Notes under the pieces: generated by a model
What the model was told of the DNA's origin: nothing
The model's database searches: none
Seen by the model: only the letters and a program-made list of their open reading frames with translations
Made by a program: the position numbers and the translations under genes
Assembly (NCBI GenBank): GCA_900554695.1
Contig: USHV01000003.1
Span: forward strand, 54,896 to 118,895
DNA from: an uncultured Prevotella sp.
GTDB lineage: Bacteria > Bacteroidota > Bacteroidia > Bacteroidales > Bacteroidaceae
DNA length: 64,000 nucleotides
Direction: 5' to 3'
Part shown: positions 34,561 to 44,362 of the stretch, one piece after another
Numbering within the stretch: position 1 is the stretch's first letter
Layout of the letters: each line of letters starts with the position of its first letter

Positions 34561-36843
34561 TCAGTTCACAATTGCAATCTTGCACACGGTGCCCTTCTTG
34601 CCGTCGGAAGTGGCCGTCTGCACCATGTATACGCCGCTCGCCACGCGCCGTCCGCTCTTGTCGCATCCGTCCCATGTGAACATTCCGCCGTTGCTGCGGC
34701 CCTCGGCCACGAGCGTTCCGTTGACGGTCACAATCTTTACGTCGGCGTTCAGCGTCAGTCCGGTGACGGTTATGAGTCCCGTGTAGTCGGGTCTCACCGG
34801 GTTGGGATAGGCATATACGTTGTCCTTGTCCATCTTCTCTGATGTCTGCGAGGTGTCGCTCATATACGAGCACAGTCCCTTGTCTGTGCCGAAGAACACC
34901 TCGCCGGTGGTTCCGTCTATTGCTACCGACTCGATGACGTCTGACAGCAGACCGCTGTTCTCGGCTGTGAAGTGTTGCAGCTGGGTCATGTTGTCGGCGC
35001 TTATGAGGAATACTCCGCTGTCGTCTGTGCCGAACCATTTGCGTCCTCCGCCGTCTATGGCTATCGAGCTGATGCTTATGCCGTCGAGAAGATAGTCGGC
35101 ATAGTTTGTTCCGTCGTTGCGCGGCACTTTCACCTGCGTGAATGTCTCGTTGCCGTTGGCTATGTCTGCTGCTGTGAGCATGAGCGGACCGGCGGCCGTT
35201 CCTAACCATATGTTGCCTTCAAGATCTTCCTGCACGCATGACACCTTCTCCGCTATGAGCGACGTTCCGTCCTGATTCACAAAGCGTGAATACACCTTCA
35301 GTCCGTCGGTTGAGGGCTGGTAGCATATCAGTGCGGGCTTGCGCCAGTCGTTGCTGCCGAACCACATCAGGTCGCGACTGTCGAAAATGATGCCCACCAT
35401 GTTTGCCATGGAGTATCCTTCGTTGTTCATGAGTTCGCTCTTATGGTGTGAAGTCCATTCACCGTCGGTGTAGTCGAACAGTGAAGCCGACGGAGCCACG
35501 CTGTTGAGACACCACAGTCGCCCTTCTTTGTCGAACTTGACGCTCGACACGATGGTGTAGTTCTTCTTGTCGGTGTCGCCCACTGTCTTGGCTCCTTGCA
35601 GCGGACTGTTGTCTATGGTGAAGGAGTTTACGAGTTCTTCGTTGCGGAATTCGTACATTCCGGCCTGCGAACCCATGAACACATGGGTTGGATCCTTCGG
35701 GTCGACGTCAACGCTCATGGCGCCTCTGTATCTGTAGCCGAGCGTCGTTGCGAAGTCATCGGGATATATGGTCCAGCCTTTCGATTTGTCGTAAACCTGT
35801 ATGCAGGCGTCGCGTTCCGGGTTACCCAGTCCGCCGCTGGTGTAGAGTTTGCCGTTGATGAAACTCATGAAGCCGAAGAAGTTGTACTCCGGTCCTTCGG
35901 GAGCGATGCCCGTGAGCGACATCTGCACGTTGTTGTCGCTGCTTATAACACCCTTTGCCAGTTTCCCGTCATTGTCTGTCAGCCAGTAGGAATCATCGGC
36001 CTGAGAGTATTCTATGCCACCTGACTTGAACGCCAGGTCCTGTTTCTTGTCGGTGGATGTGATGATGTAAGTGTGGTTTCCGCCGTAACATATTATTCTT
36101 TCGCCGCTTGTTTTCACTCTGCTGAACCATGGAGTGTAGAACGTTCTGAACTTGTCTGCCGTCTTGTCCATGACACTAGCCTCGCCGTTGTTCAGTCCTA
36201 TGAGCTCGCCGTTGAGCAGGAGCAGATGCGTGAATGTCTTTGCACTGTATCTTGTCCATTTCGATTTGTCGGCCAGGTTGTCACTCATTGATGCACGGTA
36301 CATTCCGTCTGCCGTTGCGGCGAAGATGTTGTTTCCGCTCAGTGCTGTGGCGTTCACCTTCACGCCGAGGTTGTATGTGTCGCTTATCGCGGCGTTGCGT
36401 ACGTCTATTCTTACTATTCCGAATCCGGTGGAGAGATAGGCGTCGGTGCCGTTTATGGTAATATTGTTTATCGTTTTGTCCTCGGTGAGCGACTTGTTAT
36501 AGTATTCCGACATGTTTGTCACCTTGCCGTCGGCCGACACAAGGTCGATGTTGTAGTTCTCATACACCACGACTAAGCGTCCCGCCTGCCTGCACCATGC
36601 TATGTCACTTATGCTGCAGTCGCTCAGCGCATTCACCTTGTCGTAGGTCTGTATGCTCTGGTCGGTGGGGTAGTATGAATAGAGTCCGCCTGAGGCAAGC
36701 ACGAAAACGATGCTTCCCGTGTCCTCTATTCTTTTTATGTCTGTGTATGCCGGATAGGCATTCCATGTGCCGACAGGTGCCGCTGTTGCGTCTGTCACGA
36801 TGAGACAGAGCAGGAGTGCGACTATAGAAAATAGCTTTTTCAT
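34561..36843 (-). CDS. porZ: PorZ, type IX secretion surface component
   Basis: 760 residues from ATG 36843 (MKKLFSIVALLLCLIVTDATAA, signal peptide); the 27-codon upstream extension is rejected because it precedes the signal. Two beta-propellers follow (about 25-330 and 330-660) with repeated blades such as NAYPAYTDIKRIEDTGS, GGLYSYYP, GLGNPERDACIQVYD and GNIWLGTAAGPLML. The C-terminus (VYAYPNPVRPDYTG ... VNGTLVAEG ... GVYMVQT) is a T9SS sorting-type domain. In Porphyromonas gingivalis PorZ forms the surface attachment complex with PorU and binds A-LPS. Following genes are envelope-glycan enzymes, which fits that link. Confidence 0.82.
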   Translation of the reverse strand: MKKLFSIVALLLCLIVTDATAAPVGTWNAYPAYTDIKRIEDTGSIVFVLASGGLYSYYPTDQSIQTYDKVNALSDCSISDIAWCRQAGRLVVVYENYNIDLVSADGKVTNMSEYYNKSLTEDKTINNITINGTDAYLSTGFGIVRIDVRNAAISDTYNLGVKVNATALSGNNIFAATADGMYRASMSDNLADKSKWTRYSAKTFTHLLLLNGELIGLNNGEASVMDKTADKFRTFYTPWFSRVKTSGERIICYGGNHTYIITSTDKKQDLAFKSGGIEYSQADDSYWLTDNDGKLAKGVISSDNNVQMSLTGIAPEGPEYNFFGFMSFINGKLYTSGGLGNPERDACIQVYDKSKGWTIYPDDFATTLGYRYRGAMSVDVDPKDPTHVFMGSQAGMYEFRNEELVNSFTIDNSPLQGAKTVGDTDKKNYTIVSSVKFDKEGRLWCLNSVAPSASLFDYTDGEWTSHHKSELMNNEGYSMANMVGIIFDSRDLMWFGSNDWRKPALICYQPSTDGLKVYSRFVNQDGTSLIAEKVSCVQEDLEGNIWLGTAAGPLMLTAADIANGNETFTQVKVPRNDGTNYADYLLDGISISSIAIDGGGRKWFGTDDSGVFLISADNMTQLQHFTAENSGLLSDVIESVAIDGTTGEVFFGTDKGLCSYMSDTSQTSEKMDKDNVYAYPNPVRPDYTGLITVTGLTLNADVKIVTVNGTLVAEGRSNGGMFTWDGCDKSGRRVASGVYMVQTATSDGKKGTVCKIAIVN

Positions 36844-36923
36844 GTTGATGTAAATGCGTTGTGATGAATGAAAAATATGGCATCGGCGTGTCGTTTGCCG
36901 TGTGTGGCCTTCTGACGGTGTCA

Positions 36924-37520
36924 TTATTTGCCTGTGCCAAGCAGATATTCGGCCAGCCGGGCCACGGCGCGTGCACGGTGTGAGATCTTGTTTTTTATCT
37001 CGTTTCCCAGCTCGGCGAACGACTGTTCGTAGCCTTCCGGCACGAATATCGGGTCGTATCCGAAGCCCGAAGTGCCTCTCTTCTCGTCAGATATGTGGCC
37101 TTCTATCTTTCCTTCGAATGTGTGTGCCACCGGCTTTCCGTCTTTCTGCTCTATCAGTGCTATTACGGTGCGGAACTGAGCGCGGCGGTTCTCCTTGCCT
37201 TCCAGCTCGTGCAGAAGTTTGCGCATGTTGGCTTCAGAGTCATGTCCTTCGCCTCCTGCATATCTCGCGCTATACACTCCGGGCGCTCCGTCCAGCGCTT
37301 CCACTTCCAGACCTGTGTCGTCGGCGAAGCACGGTGTGCCGTACTTGTCGTACACATAGCGCGCCTTCATCATGGCGTTGCCCTCTATCGTGGGCGCTGT
37401 CTCGGGTATGTCTTCGTGGCAGTTTATGTCTGCGAGCGACAGCACTTCGATGCTCTTGCCCAGAATCTGCCTTATTTCTTCAAGTTTATGACTGTTGTTT
37501 GTCGCGAATACTATCTTCAT
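36924..37520 (-). CDS. rdgB: XTP/dITP pyrophosphatase (RdgB/HAM1)
   Basis: 198 residues, full length for the family, which hydrolyses dITP and XTP to monophosphates to keep deaminated purines out of DNA. Visible: substrate-loop start [12 protein letters not shown] (5-16), the central [23 protein letters not shown] block (67-89), and C-terminal [15 protein letters not shown] and ISHRARA (His-Arg). Cytoplasmic. Its first 35 bp overlap the end of yitT and it lies 80 bp before porZ. Confidence 0.95.
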   Translation of the reverse strand: MKIVFATNNSHKLEEIRQILGKSIEVLSLADINCHEDIPETAPTIEGNAMMKARYVYDKYGTPCFADDTGLEVEALDGAPGVYSARYAGGEGHDSEANMRKLLHELEGKENRRAQFRTVIALIEQKDGKPVAHTFEGKIEGHISDEKRGTSGFGYDPIFVPEGYEQSFAELGNEIKNKISHRARAVARLAEYLLGTGK

Positions 37521-38433
37521 TTTTCTTTACTTTTACTTTTATCTGGTCGAATCCTTCGCCATACACACCGATTACGGAGCTCTGGCTGACGAACGCGTTG
37601 GGGTCGATCATTTTTATAAGTCGGAATATTGTTACGCTCTCGTTCTTCTTTGCAAGCAGACAGATGACTTTCATCTCGCGGCCGGTGTACCATCCGTGTC
37701 CGTCGAGAATGGTAAGGCTGTGGTCGGTCTTGTCGGTGATGGCCTTGGCTATCTCTTTATAGTGCTTTGAGAAAATGAGGAACTGCACCGATTGTCTCTG
37801 CCAGTTCATCACGTAGTCGAGCATTGAGCACTCTATGAACATTGTGCAAAGACCGAACACAACCTTCTTGCATCTCACGTCGATGGCACCGAATGAATCT
37901 ACGAAAAGACAACTTCCGATGATGCACAAATCTACGAGTATGAGTACTTTTCCCAGCGAAATGTTGTGATATTTGTTCACCGCTGCCGCCACGATATCTG
38001 TTCCTCCCGTGCTGCCGTTGTTAAGAAATACTATCGCAAGGGCCGTTCCTGTGAGCATACATCCTATGACGAGCGACATGAAGTCGTTGCCCTCGCCAAG
38101 CAGTTTGTAGAATGTGCCGTCGGGTTTTATCACAACTTCCTGCGCCATCTCGAGCAGAAACGTGAGCGCGAAGGTGGCGTATATGGTCTTCATCAGGAAA
38201 CGCCAGCCCAATATCTTGAGCGCGGCGACAATCAGTACGGCGTTGATGAGGAAGAAGGTATATTGCACCGGAAAGCCCGTGGCATAGAAAAGTATGGCTC
38301 CTACACCGGCAATACCGCCCGTGACAATCTGATAAGGCAGCAGGAAGACGGTGAATGCGAAAGTGTAGAGCATCAGTCCAAGTGTGATGTTGACGTAGTC
38401 TCTCGCTTCGCGCAGGATGGCTTGTTTATACAT
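37486..38433 (-). CDS. YitT family membrane protein (DUF161 + DUF2179)
   Basis: 315 residues from ATG 38433 ([19 protein letters not shown]), the conserved family start; the frame is open 14 codons further but without features. About six transmembrane helices (20-190) include [17 protein letters not shown] and [27 protein letters not shown] motifs, then a cytoplasmic DUF2179 domain (about 220-315; [21 protein letters not shown]). Family function is poorly known; a transport role is often assumed. The 3' end overlaps rdgB by 35 bp in another frame, suggesting coupled translation. Confidence 0.9.
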   Translation of the reverse strand: MYKQAILREARDYVNITLGLMLYTFAFTVFLLPYQIVTGGIAGVGAILFYATGFPVQYTFFLINAVLIVAALKILGWRFLMKTIYATFALTFLLEMAQEVVIKPDGTFYKLLGEGNDFMSLVIGCMLTGTALAIVFLNNGSTGGTDIVAAAVNKYHNISLGKVLILVDLCIIGSCLFVDSFGAIDVRCKKVVFGLCTMFIECSMLDYVMNWQRQSVQFLIFSKHYKEIAKAITDKTDHSLTILDGHGWYTGREMKVICLLAKKNESVTIFRLIKMIDPNAFVSQSSVIGVYGEGFDQIKVKVKKNEDSIRDKQQS

Positions 38434-38458
38434 ATATGCTGGTTTAGAAAGAAAGACA

Positions 38459-38502
38459 GACCCATCCTCCCACATGATTTTGTGCGGGCAGGATGGGCTT
38501 TG
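38459..38502 (-). terminator. Terminator after leuS
   Basis: Minus strand: GCCCATCCTGCCC...GGGAGGATGGG stem with one bulge, followed by TCTGTCTTTCTTTC. It separates leuS from the yitT operon. Confidence 0.7.
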
Positions 38503-38524
38503 CCTTTATATTATAAGATAAATA

Positions 38525-41380
38525 TTATTTTATAACGACGTTCACCATACGCTTCGGCACGATGATGACCTTTATCACCTGTTTGCCGGCGATGTAGTGT
38601 GCGGTGCGTTCCTCGGCCATCACAGCTTTCTCTATGGCTGCGTTGTCGGCGTCGGCTGCGAATTGCATCTCGAAGCGGCGCTTGCCGTTGAAGGCGATAC
38701 CCATCTGCACGGTTGTCTCAACAAGATATTTCTCGTCGTATGCAGGCCATTGTGCGTCGCACACGGCGCTTTCGTTGCCCAGCGCGTGCCACAGTTCCTC
38801 GGCTATGTGCGGAGCGAACGGCGCGATGAGTACTACGAGATCGGTGAGCAGTTCACGGTTGCGGCACTTGAGCTGTTGCAGTTCGCCAACGCAGATCATG
38901 AACGCCGAGATGCTCGTGTTGTATGAGAACTGCTCGATGTCCTGCGATACTTTCTTTATGAGTTTGTGCACACTCTTGAGCTGTTCGGGCGTAGCCTGGC
39001 TGTCGTCAGGCAGGAACTGTCCGTCGCGGTCGTAATAGAGAGCCCACAGTTTCTTGAGGAAGCGGTGGCATCCGTCTATTCCGTTGGTGTCCCAAGGCTT
39101 GCTTTGCTCCACCGGACCGAGGAACATCTCGTACAGACGAAGCGTGTCGGCACCGTATTTCTCGACAATCATGTCAGGATTAACGACGTTGAACATCGAC
39201 TTCGACATCTTTTCTATGGCCCATCCGCAGATGTATTTACCATTCTCAAGTATGAATTCGGCGTCCTTGTATTCCGGTCTCCAGGCACGGAAGGCCTCGG
39301 TGTCGAGCACGTCGGCGCTCACGATGTTCACGTCAACGTGTATAGGAGTGACATCGTCGTAATTGTCTTTCAGTCCGAACGATACGAATACAGGCTTCTC
39401 CTTTGTGCCCAGCTTGTTGGCACGATATACGAAGTTGGAGCGTCCCTGTATCATTCCCTGGTTCACGAGTTTGTGGAACGGCTCCTCGCAGCATGAATAT
39501 CCGTAGTCGTGGAGGAACTTGTTCCAGAAGCGTGAGTAGATGAGGTGACCGGTGGCATGCTCTGTTCCGCCCACGTAAAGGTCGACAAACTGCCAGTAGT
39601 CGTCGGCCTCGCGGCTCACGAGAGCATCGTCGTCGTGCGGATCCATGTAGCGAAGATAGTATGCAGACGAGCCTGCGAAGCCCGGCATGGTGTTAAGATC
39701 GAGCGGGAAAACAGTCTTGTTGTCAATCGCGCTCTTGTCTGTCACACAGTTGTTTGCAGTGTCCCATGCCCAGCGGCGTGCGTGTCCCAATGGCGGTTCG
39801 CCGCTTTCGGTAGGCTTGTATTGGTCAACGTCAGGCAGCAGAAGCGGCAGACACTCCTCCGGAATCATGTAAGGCATTCCGTCCTTGTAATAAACCGGGA
39901 ACGGCTCGCCCCAGTAACGCTGGCGTGAGAAGATGGCATCGCGCAGACGATAGTTCACCTTCACACGTCCCAGATTGTGAGATGTGACAAACTCCTTGGT
40001 GTGTGCGATGGCTTCCTTCACGGTCAGTCCGTTGAGCGAGAAGCCGTCGAGAGCCTCACGTCCGGCTGCCGGGGAGTTGCATACAATGCCTTCCTTTGCG
40101 TCGAAACTCTCTTCGCTGACATCCGCACCCTCGATGAGTGGCACGATGGGCAGTCCGAAGTGCTTTGCGAAAGCATAGTCGCGAGAGTCGTGTGCAGGCA
40201 CGGCCATGATGGCTCCCGTGCCATATCCGGCGAGTACATACTCGCTTATCCACACCGGAATGCTGTCGCCCGTGAACGGGTTTACGGCATACGAGCCCGA
40301 GAAAACGCCCGTAACCTTGCGGTCGCTGATGCGTTCGCGCTCGGTACGTTTCTTTACATATTCTATGTATTCGGCCACAGCGTCGCGCTGTTCGTCGGTG
40401 GTCAGTTCGGCCACGAGTTCGCTTTCTGGTGCAAGTACCATGAAAGTGACACCGAAAATAGTGTCGGCGCGGGTTGTGAATATGGTGAATTTCTTATCGC
40501 TGTCCTTAACGCTGAACTCCATCTCCGTTCCTTCCGAACGGCCTATCCAGTTGCGCTGTGTCTCTTTGAGCGAGTCGGTCCAGTCTATTGTGTCGAGTCC
40601 GTCGAGCAGACGCTGTGCATATGCCGATACACGCAGACACCACTGCTTCATCTTCTTCTGCACAACGGGATAGCCGCCGCGCACCGATACGCCGTCAACC
40701 ACCTCGTCGTTGGCAAGCACTGTGCCCAGTCCGGCGCACCAGTTCACCATCGTCTCGCCCATGTAAGCTATGCGATAGTTCATCAGCGTCTGCTGTTGCT
40801 GCTTCTCGTCCATGGCGTTCCACTCGTCGGCTGTGAAGCTCATCTCCTCTGTGCAGGCCACGTCGAGGCCCTCGGTACCCTTCTGGCTGAAGTGCTCTAT
40901 GAGCTTTTCGATGGGCTGCGCCTTCTGACAGGAGTTGCAGTAGAACGAGTTGAACATCTTGCGGAAGGCCCACTGGGTCCACTTGTAGTACTTAGGGTCG
41001 CACGTGCGGATTTCTCTGCTCCAGTCGAACGAGAATCCTATGTTGTCAAGCTGCTGCTTGTAGCGGCGTATGTTGTCGTCGGTTGTCTTTGCCGGATGCT
41101 GTCCGGTCTGTATGGCATACTGCTCGGCCGGCAGTCCGTAGGCATCGTAGCCCATCGGGTTGAGCACGTTGTAGCCCTTCAGACGCTTGTAGCGTGCGTA
41201 TATGTCGCTGGCAATATAGCCGAGCGGATGGCCCACGTGCAGACCTGCTCCCGACGGATAGGGGAACATGTTGAGTACATAGAACTTCTTTTTCTTCTTG
41301 TCCTCGACAACCTTATAGGTGTTCTGTTCCTCCCACCGGCGTTGCCATTTCTTCTCTATTTCCCTGAAATTATATTCCAT
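38525..41380 (-). CDS. leuS: Leucyl-tRNA synthetase
   Basis: A 951-residue class Ia aminoacyl-tRNA synthetase that charges tRNA-Leu. The HIGH-type motif is [10 protein letters not shown] near residue 50 and KMSKS is in [12 protein letters not shown]. Also present are the CP1 editing domain (about 230-430, with [25 protein letters not shown]) and the anticodon-binding helical domain. Longer than the E. coli enzyme (860) but normal for Bacteroidetes. Start [16 protein letters not shown] is conserved. Good promoter at 41434-41464; monocistronic. Confidence 0.97.
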   Translation of the reverse strand: MEYNFREIEKKWQRRWEEQNTYKVVEDKKKKKFYVLNMFPYPSGAGLHVGHPLGYIASDIYARYKRLKGYNVLNPMGYDAYGLPAEQYAIQTGQHPAKTTDDNIRRYKQQLDNIGFSFDWSREIRTCDPKYYKWTQWAFRKMFNSFYCNSCQKAQPIEKLIEHFSQKGTEGLDVACTEEMSFTADEWNAMDEKQQQQTLMNYRIAYMGETMVNWCAGLGTVLANDEVVDGVSVRGGYPVVQKKMKQWCLRVSAYAQRLLDGLDTIDWTDSLKETQRNWIGRSEGTEMEFSVKDSDKKFTIFTTRADTIFGVTFMVLAPESELVAELTTDEQRDAVAEYIEYVKKRTERERISDRKVTGVFSGSYAVNPFTGDSIPVWISEYVLAGYGTGAIMAVPAHDSRDYAFAKHFGLPIVPLIEGADVSEESFDAKEGIVCNSPAAGREALDGFSLNGLTVKEAIAHTKEFVTSHNLGRVKVNYRLRDAIFSRQRYWGEPFPVYYKDGMPYMIPEECLPLLLPDVDQYKPTESGEPPLGHARRWAWDTANNCVTDKSAIDNKTVFPLDLNTMPGFAGSSAYYLRYMDPHDDDALVSREADDYWQFVDLYVGGTEHATGHLIYSRFWNKFLHDYGYSCCEEPFHKLVNQGMIQGRSNFVYRANKLGTKEKPVFVSFGLKDNYDDVTPIHVDVNIVSADVLDTEAFRAWRPEYKDAEFILENGKYICGWAIEKMSKSMFNVVNPDMIVEKYGADTLRLYEMFLGPVEQSKPWDTNGIDGCHRFLKKLWALYYDRDGQFLPDDSQATPEQLKSVHKLIKKVSQDIEQFSYNTSISAFMICVGELQQLKCRNRELLTDLVVLIAPFAPHIAEELWHALGNESAVCDAQWPAYDEKYLVETTVQMGIAFNGKRRFEMQFAADADNAAIEKAVMAEERTAHYIAGKQVIKVIIVPKRMVNVVIK

Positions 41381-41433
41381 TGTGGTATGTATTGTTTTGT
41401 TTTTTCCTTTTATATGATGGTATATGAACCATG

Positions 41434-41464
41434 CAAAGATACAAATTTTGTATCAAATGACAAA
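41434..41464 (-). promoter_or_regulatory. leuS promoter
   Basis: Minus strand TTTG (41464-41461), 19 bases, TATCTTTG (41441-41434), both consensus boxes perfect. It has none of the flanking sequence of the 88-bp repeat. No T-box-like leader is seen; only about 50 nt separate it from the start. Confidence 0.8.
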
Positions 41465-41596
41465 CATTTGCACGCTACTTGAGCCTTGCGCAGCGCTTAT
41501 TTAAGACATATTGCACGGCGTGTCGGCATGCGCTCTTTGCCGCGGATGACCGCAAAGAATTGTAAGATATTGAGATACAATGCGTTATTCCTGCAC

Positions 41597-41772
41597 GGCG
41601 GAAAGCCCTTCTTGATGTTGCGGTACGGACTTTATCGCATCGCGGAAAAGACTTTATCGTGCCGCGGAAAAGGGTATATCATACTGCGTAAAAGCCCGTT
41701 TCGGGTGATGGAAAAGGCTTTTTCGGGGAATGAAATAGACTGTTCCGCAGCCACGGAAAGACAATTCCGCAA
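41597..41772. repeat. 22-bp phased array D (8 units)
   Basis: Units at 41597, 41619, 41641, 41663, 41685, 41707, 41729 and 41751. This array prefers GCGGAAAAG...CTTTATC, a shifted sub-consensus, with the same period and the same A-tract/T-tract positions. It ends 36 bp from the stop of the HAD gene. Confidence 0.87.
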
Positions 41773-41808
41773 TCAGGTACGTGGAATGTCGTCTGATGCA
41801 CTGCCGGC

Positions 41809-42462
41809 TTATGCCGTCCGGGCGATGACGTCGGGCAGTGTAGCGAAGTCGTCTATCACGCTCCCCGCGCCGCTCTGCTCAAGCTCGCCGCGCGTTCCGT
41901 TGCCGTAGGTCACGCCGCAGGTATGCGCTCCTGCGCGTCGTCCCATGGTGATGTCGAACGCGGTGTCGCCCACCACAATGGCGCTGTCGGCGTCGGTGCG
42001 GAGCTTGTTCAGTATGATGTTCACGGGTTCCGGGTCGGGCTTGGCTTTCTTCACGTCGTCCGCTCCAACTATTGCGCTGAAGCAGTCGGCAAGTCCGAAT
42101 CGGTTCACGAAGTCGGTGAGCGAGTGATGTCCGCGGCTGCTGGCTATGGCGAGCGTCAGTCCTTCGTCGTGCATTCGCCTTATGGTGTCGGCCACGTTGG
42201 GGAACATCCTTACGGCTCCCGCATTGTTGTTCACCTCGAACAGACGGTGATAGATGGATGCGCAGCGCAATCCCTCGTCGCGGCTGATGCCGAGCAGGCG
42301 CACGAACGACTCGTCGAGCGGCAGTCCTATTGTTGCGGCGCACTCGTCGTCGCCCGGTTGCGGCATGCCATACTCGTCTATTGTCTGGTGCAGAGTCTTA
42401 AGTATTATGCTTTTGGTGTCGGCCAGTGTGCCGTCAAAATCGAGAATTACGGTTTTTATCAT
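41809..42462 (-). CDS. HAD-family phosphatase, phosphoglycolate phosphatase-like
   Basis: 217 residues with all four HAD motifs: I, LDFDGTLADT (Asp8/Asp10); II, AIASSRG (about 107-113); III, Lys in DDVKKAKPDP (about 136-145); IV, VVGDTAFDITMGRRAG (about 165-180). The cap between motifs I and II is the helical C1 type seen in Gph/PGMB enzymes. Substrate could be phosphoglycolate, pyrophosphate or a sugar phosphate; the sequence does not decide. Cytoplasmic. 31 bp after the C1 peptidase gene, so possibly co-transcribed with it. Confidence 0.88.
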   Translation of the reverse strand: MIKTVILDFDGTLADTKSIILKTLHQTIDEYGMPQPGDDECAATIGLPLDESFVRLLGISRDEGLRCASIYHRLFEVNNNAGAVRMFPNVADTIRRMHDEGLTLAIASSRGHHSLTDFVNRFGLADCFSAIVGADDVKKAKPDPEPVNIILNKLRTDADSAIVVGDTAFDITMGRRAGAHTCGVTYGNGTRGELEQSGAGSVIDDFATLPDVIARTA

Positions 42463-42493
42463 AGTGGTTCTTGCGTTGTTTTGAGAGTTATTG

Positions 42494-43510
42494 TCAGTTG
42501 TGCATCACCACGGCTATGGTCTTCATCCGCACATAGTCTTCCGACAGATACATCATACCGCCATACGGATTTCCCGTGCCCCACGAGTTCTTGGCAATGA
42601 AGTAGCGCCGTCCGTCGCGGTCGTGCGCCAGACCGATGAGCGCCATGCAGTGGTCGTCGGTGGTGCGTCGCGTCTCAAACTCCTTCTGCCGCTGTTGCTG
42701 GGTGAGCGGTGCCCTGTCGGTCAGCACAGCCGTTCCGCGTTCGAAGGAGAAGCCCGGCTCGGTGATGTCGCCCTCCCAGCACACGGCGTGTCCGGCCTTC
42801 AGCGCCGCCGTGACACGCGCCATGAGCGAGTCTATCGGCACGTTGATGAAGCGGCAGTCAGTCTTGTTGTCGGGCAGTTCGAGCGCCACGGCCTCGCCCA
42901 TGGGATGATGTGTGAAGCTGGTCAGGGCGGTGTAGTCGCCCGGCATGAACATGCTGCGTGCGAATTCGCCCGTGGAGTATTCGGCTCCGAACATCCAGAT
43001 GTGGGTCGGGAGATAGTCAACCTCCCGGTCGAACATATCGTTGAACTGTCTGTCGAAGTCGGAAAGGTTGCGCGACCGGCGCGCAATGGCTGTGGCGCGG
43101 CGTGCCATCACGTTGTAGTTGGCCCCGCCGTCGCAGTGGTACGAGTCGTAGGGCATCAGTCCGTATTCGTCCGCCAGACCGAGCAACATTGGCGCCACGC
43201 CGCGCATGTCAACCTCTGCCGTGCCCCCGGAGAGGAAACACCGCCGCGCCCTCTCGGTCATCCACATGCGCGCCGGATAGTCGGGCGACAGATTGACCGA
43301 GTCGCCCGCCATGATGCGGTCGGTCTCGATGGTTGCGAGCATGGCGTATATCCAGCACAGCTGGCTGCGTCCCTGGTTCTTCACCGGCGTGGTGCGCAGC
43401 CGCACGTCGTCGGCGAACGCCCTGTCTTCAGTCTGTGGCGCGGGCTGTGGCCTGCCACATGAGCACAGCAGCAATATGGCTGCCGCAATGAAGTGAATAC
43501 AACTTTTCAT
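42494..43510 (-). CDS. C1-family (papain/bleomycin hydrolase-like) cysteine peptidase lipoprotein
   Basis: 338 residues: lipoprotein signal (FIAAAILLLCSCG, Cys16 or Cys18), then a papain-fold domain. The catalytic Cys52 is in KNQGRSQLCWIYAML (oxyanion Gln45 upstream), His in TTDDHCMALIG and Asn in IAKNSWGTGNPYGG. The order Q-C-H-N and the sequence YPARMWMTERARR ... GVAPMLLGLADEYGLMPYDSY resemble PepC/bleomycin hydrolase aminopeptidases, which are usually cytoplasmic and about 450 residues. This is a shorter envelope-anchored version. A -7 box sits almost on the start codon (see findings). Confidence 0.87.
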   Translation of the reverse strand: MKSCIHFIAAAILLLCSCGRPQPAPQTEDRAFADDVRLRTTPVKNQGRSQLCWIYAMLATIETDRIMAGDSVNLSPDYPARMWMTERARRCFLSGGTAEVDMRGVAPMLLGLADEYGLMPYDSYHCDGGANYNVMARRATAIARRSRNLSDFDRQFNDMFDREVDYLPTHIWMFGAEYSTGEFARSMFMPGDYTALTSFTHHPMGEAVALELPDNKTDCRFINVPIDSLMARVTAALKAGHAVCWEGDITEPGFSFERGTAVLTDRAPLTQQQRQKEFETRRTTDDHCMALIGLAHDRDGRRYFIAKNSWGTGNPYGGMMYLSEDYVRMKTIAVVMHN

Positions 43511-43861
43511 CGTCCGGCAAAATTAATCATTTATGTGCGAGTGAGAAACAGCATGATGATAAAAAGTGTTTCGCCTCCGCAAATTTATGTCCTACTGTCG
43601 TGACGCGCCGCTTCTGCCGCCGCGGTATGGGGCGCGGCGTACAGCGTAGTAAATCTTTCCTGCTGTCAGACCGCGTGGCTTGCATCATGGACGGAGGCGC
43701 AAGGATGAGCGTGTATGACGACTTCGGCGCTGCGGACTTGTGACGCCGCAGATGTCAGAGTGTCGCCGCAGATGCCCGCGCGACGACATAATGACACTTG
43801 AGAAAAGTCGTGGGCGGAGGACATTCTGGAGAGACGGAAAGACGTTGAGAATTTAAATATT

Positions 43862-44015
43862 TTGCGAAAAGCACTCTTTCATCATCCGATAAGCACCATT
43901 TCGTAATGCAATATGGTGCATATCGGGTCGTGAAATGGTGCTTTTTGCATTGCGAAATGGTGCTTTTTGCAGGGTGAAGCAGTTTTTTCCGACCTCCGGA
44001 ACATGCCGTTTTGTG
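43862..44015. repeat. 22-bp phased array E (7 units)
   Basis: Units at 43862, 43884, 43906, 43928, 43950, 43972 and 43994; an eighth (GGGCTTTATCGCGG) follows with a small insertion. Here the sub-consensus is GAAATGGTGCTTTTTGCA. TTAAATATTTT stands just before the first unit, as it does 150 bp ahead of array A. Confidence 0.87.
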
Positions 44016-44097
44016 CCAAAAAGGGCTTTATCGCGGTACATGACGGAGCCGAAACGTTGCACAGAATCGGAATTTTCCGCGTAACCATTTGTCACAC

Positions 44098-44229
44098 TGC
44101 GTGTTGCGGTTGCACGCTCATAGCTTCAATATTTGCGGCCGCAAGACTTGTTGTCCGTCCGGAGGGCAGCTATGAAGACATACGAAAAGTCAGAATGTAA
44201 GCATAATTACGTTCTGGCTTACATTCTGA
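44098..44229. repeat. 130-bp dispersed repeat with terminator, copy 1
   Basis: Aligns with 46144-46276: GCGTGTTGCGGTTGCACGC, ATATTTGCG, TGTCCG..CGGAGGGCAGCTATGA, AGACATA.GAAAA.TCAGAATGTAAGC, then the second stem arm. Both copies lie just past the 3' end of a minus-strand gene. Confidence 0.82.
44185..44229 (-). terminator. Terminator of the AraC-type gene, inside the repeat
   Basis: 13-bp perfect stem TCAGAATGTAAGC (44190-44202) / GCTTACATTCTGA (44217-44229); on the minus strand it is followed by CTTTTCG. Confidence 0.7.
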
Positions 44230-44362
44230 TTCGTCCTTTCCTCTTGCCGTCAAGCATGTCCGGTGTGCACCGCCGGACGCCTGTTCATGTGTAACCGCTT
44301 GTCGCGCCGGAGCCGTCGTCGCCTTCACGTCTTGTGCCGTCGGCAGTGTGGCGCGGCGGACG

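Larger units (their letters stand above)
41381..41808. other. Intergenic region with leuS promoter and array D
   Basis: The leuS promoter is at 41434-41464 and 22-bp array D fills 41597-41772. No other signal. Confidence 0.5.
43511..44362. other. Intergenic region with array E and a 130-bp repeat
   Basis: From left to right: promoter box TAATTTTG on the minus strand (43525-43518), a GC-rich stretch with two GCCGCAGATG copies (43746-43780), array E, the 130-bp repeat (44098-44229), then about 130 bp without a feature up to the AraC gene's stop. Confidence 0.5.

Noticed and set aside
39977..41482. 501-codon plus-strand ORF antisense to leuS
   Set aside because: leuS motifs on the other strand are unambiguous; the ORF arises from codon bias.
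44171..44293. Short ORF starting ATGAAGACATACGAA in the 130-bp repeat, after GGAGGGCAGC
   Set aside because: The other repeat copy has a stop at codon 4, so the reading frame is not conserved.
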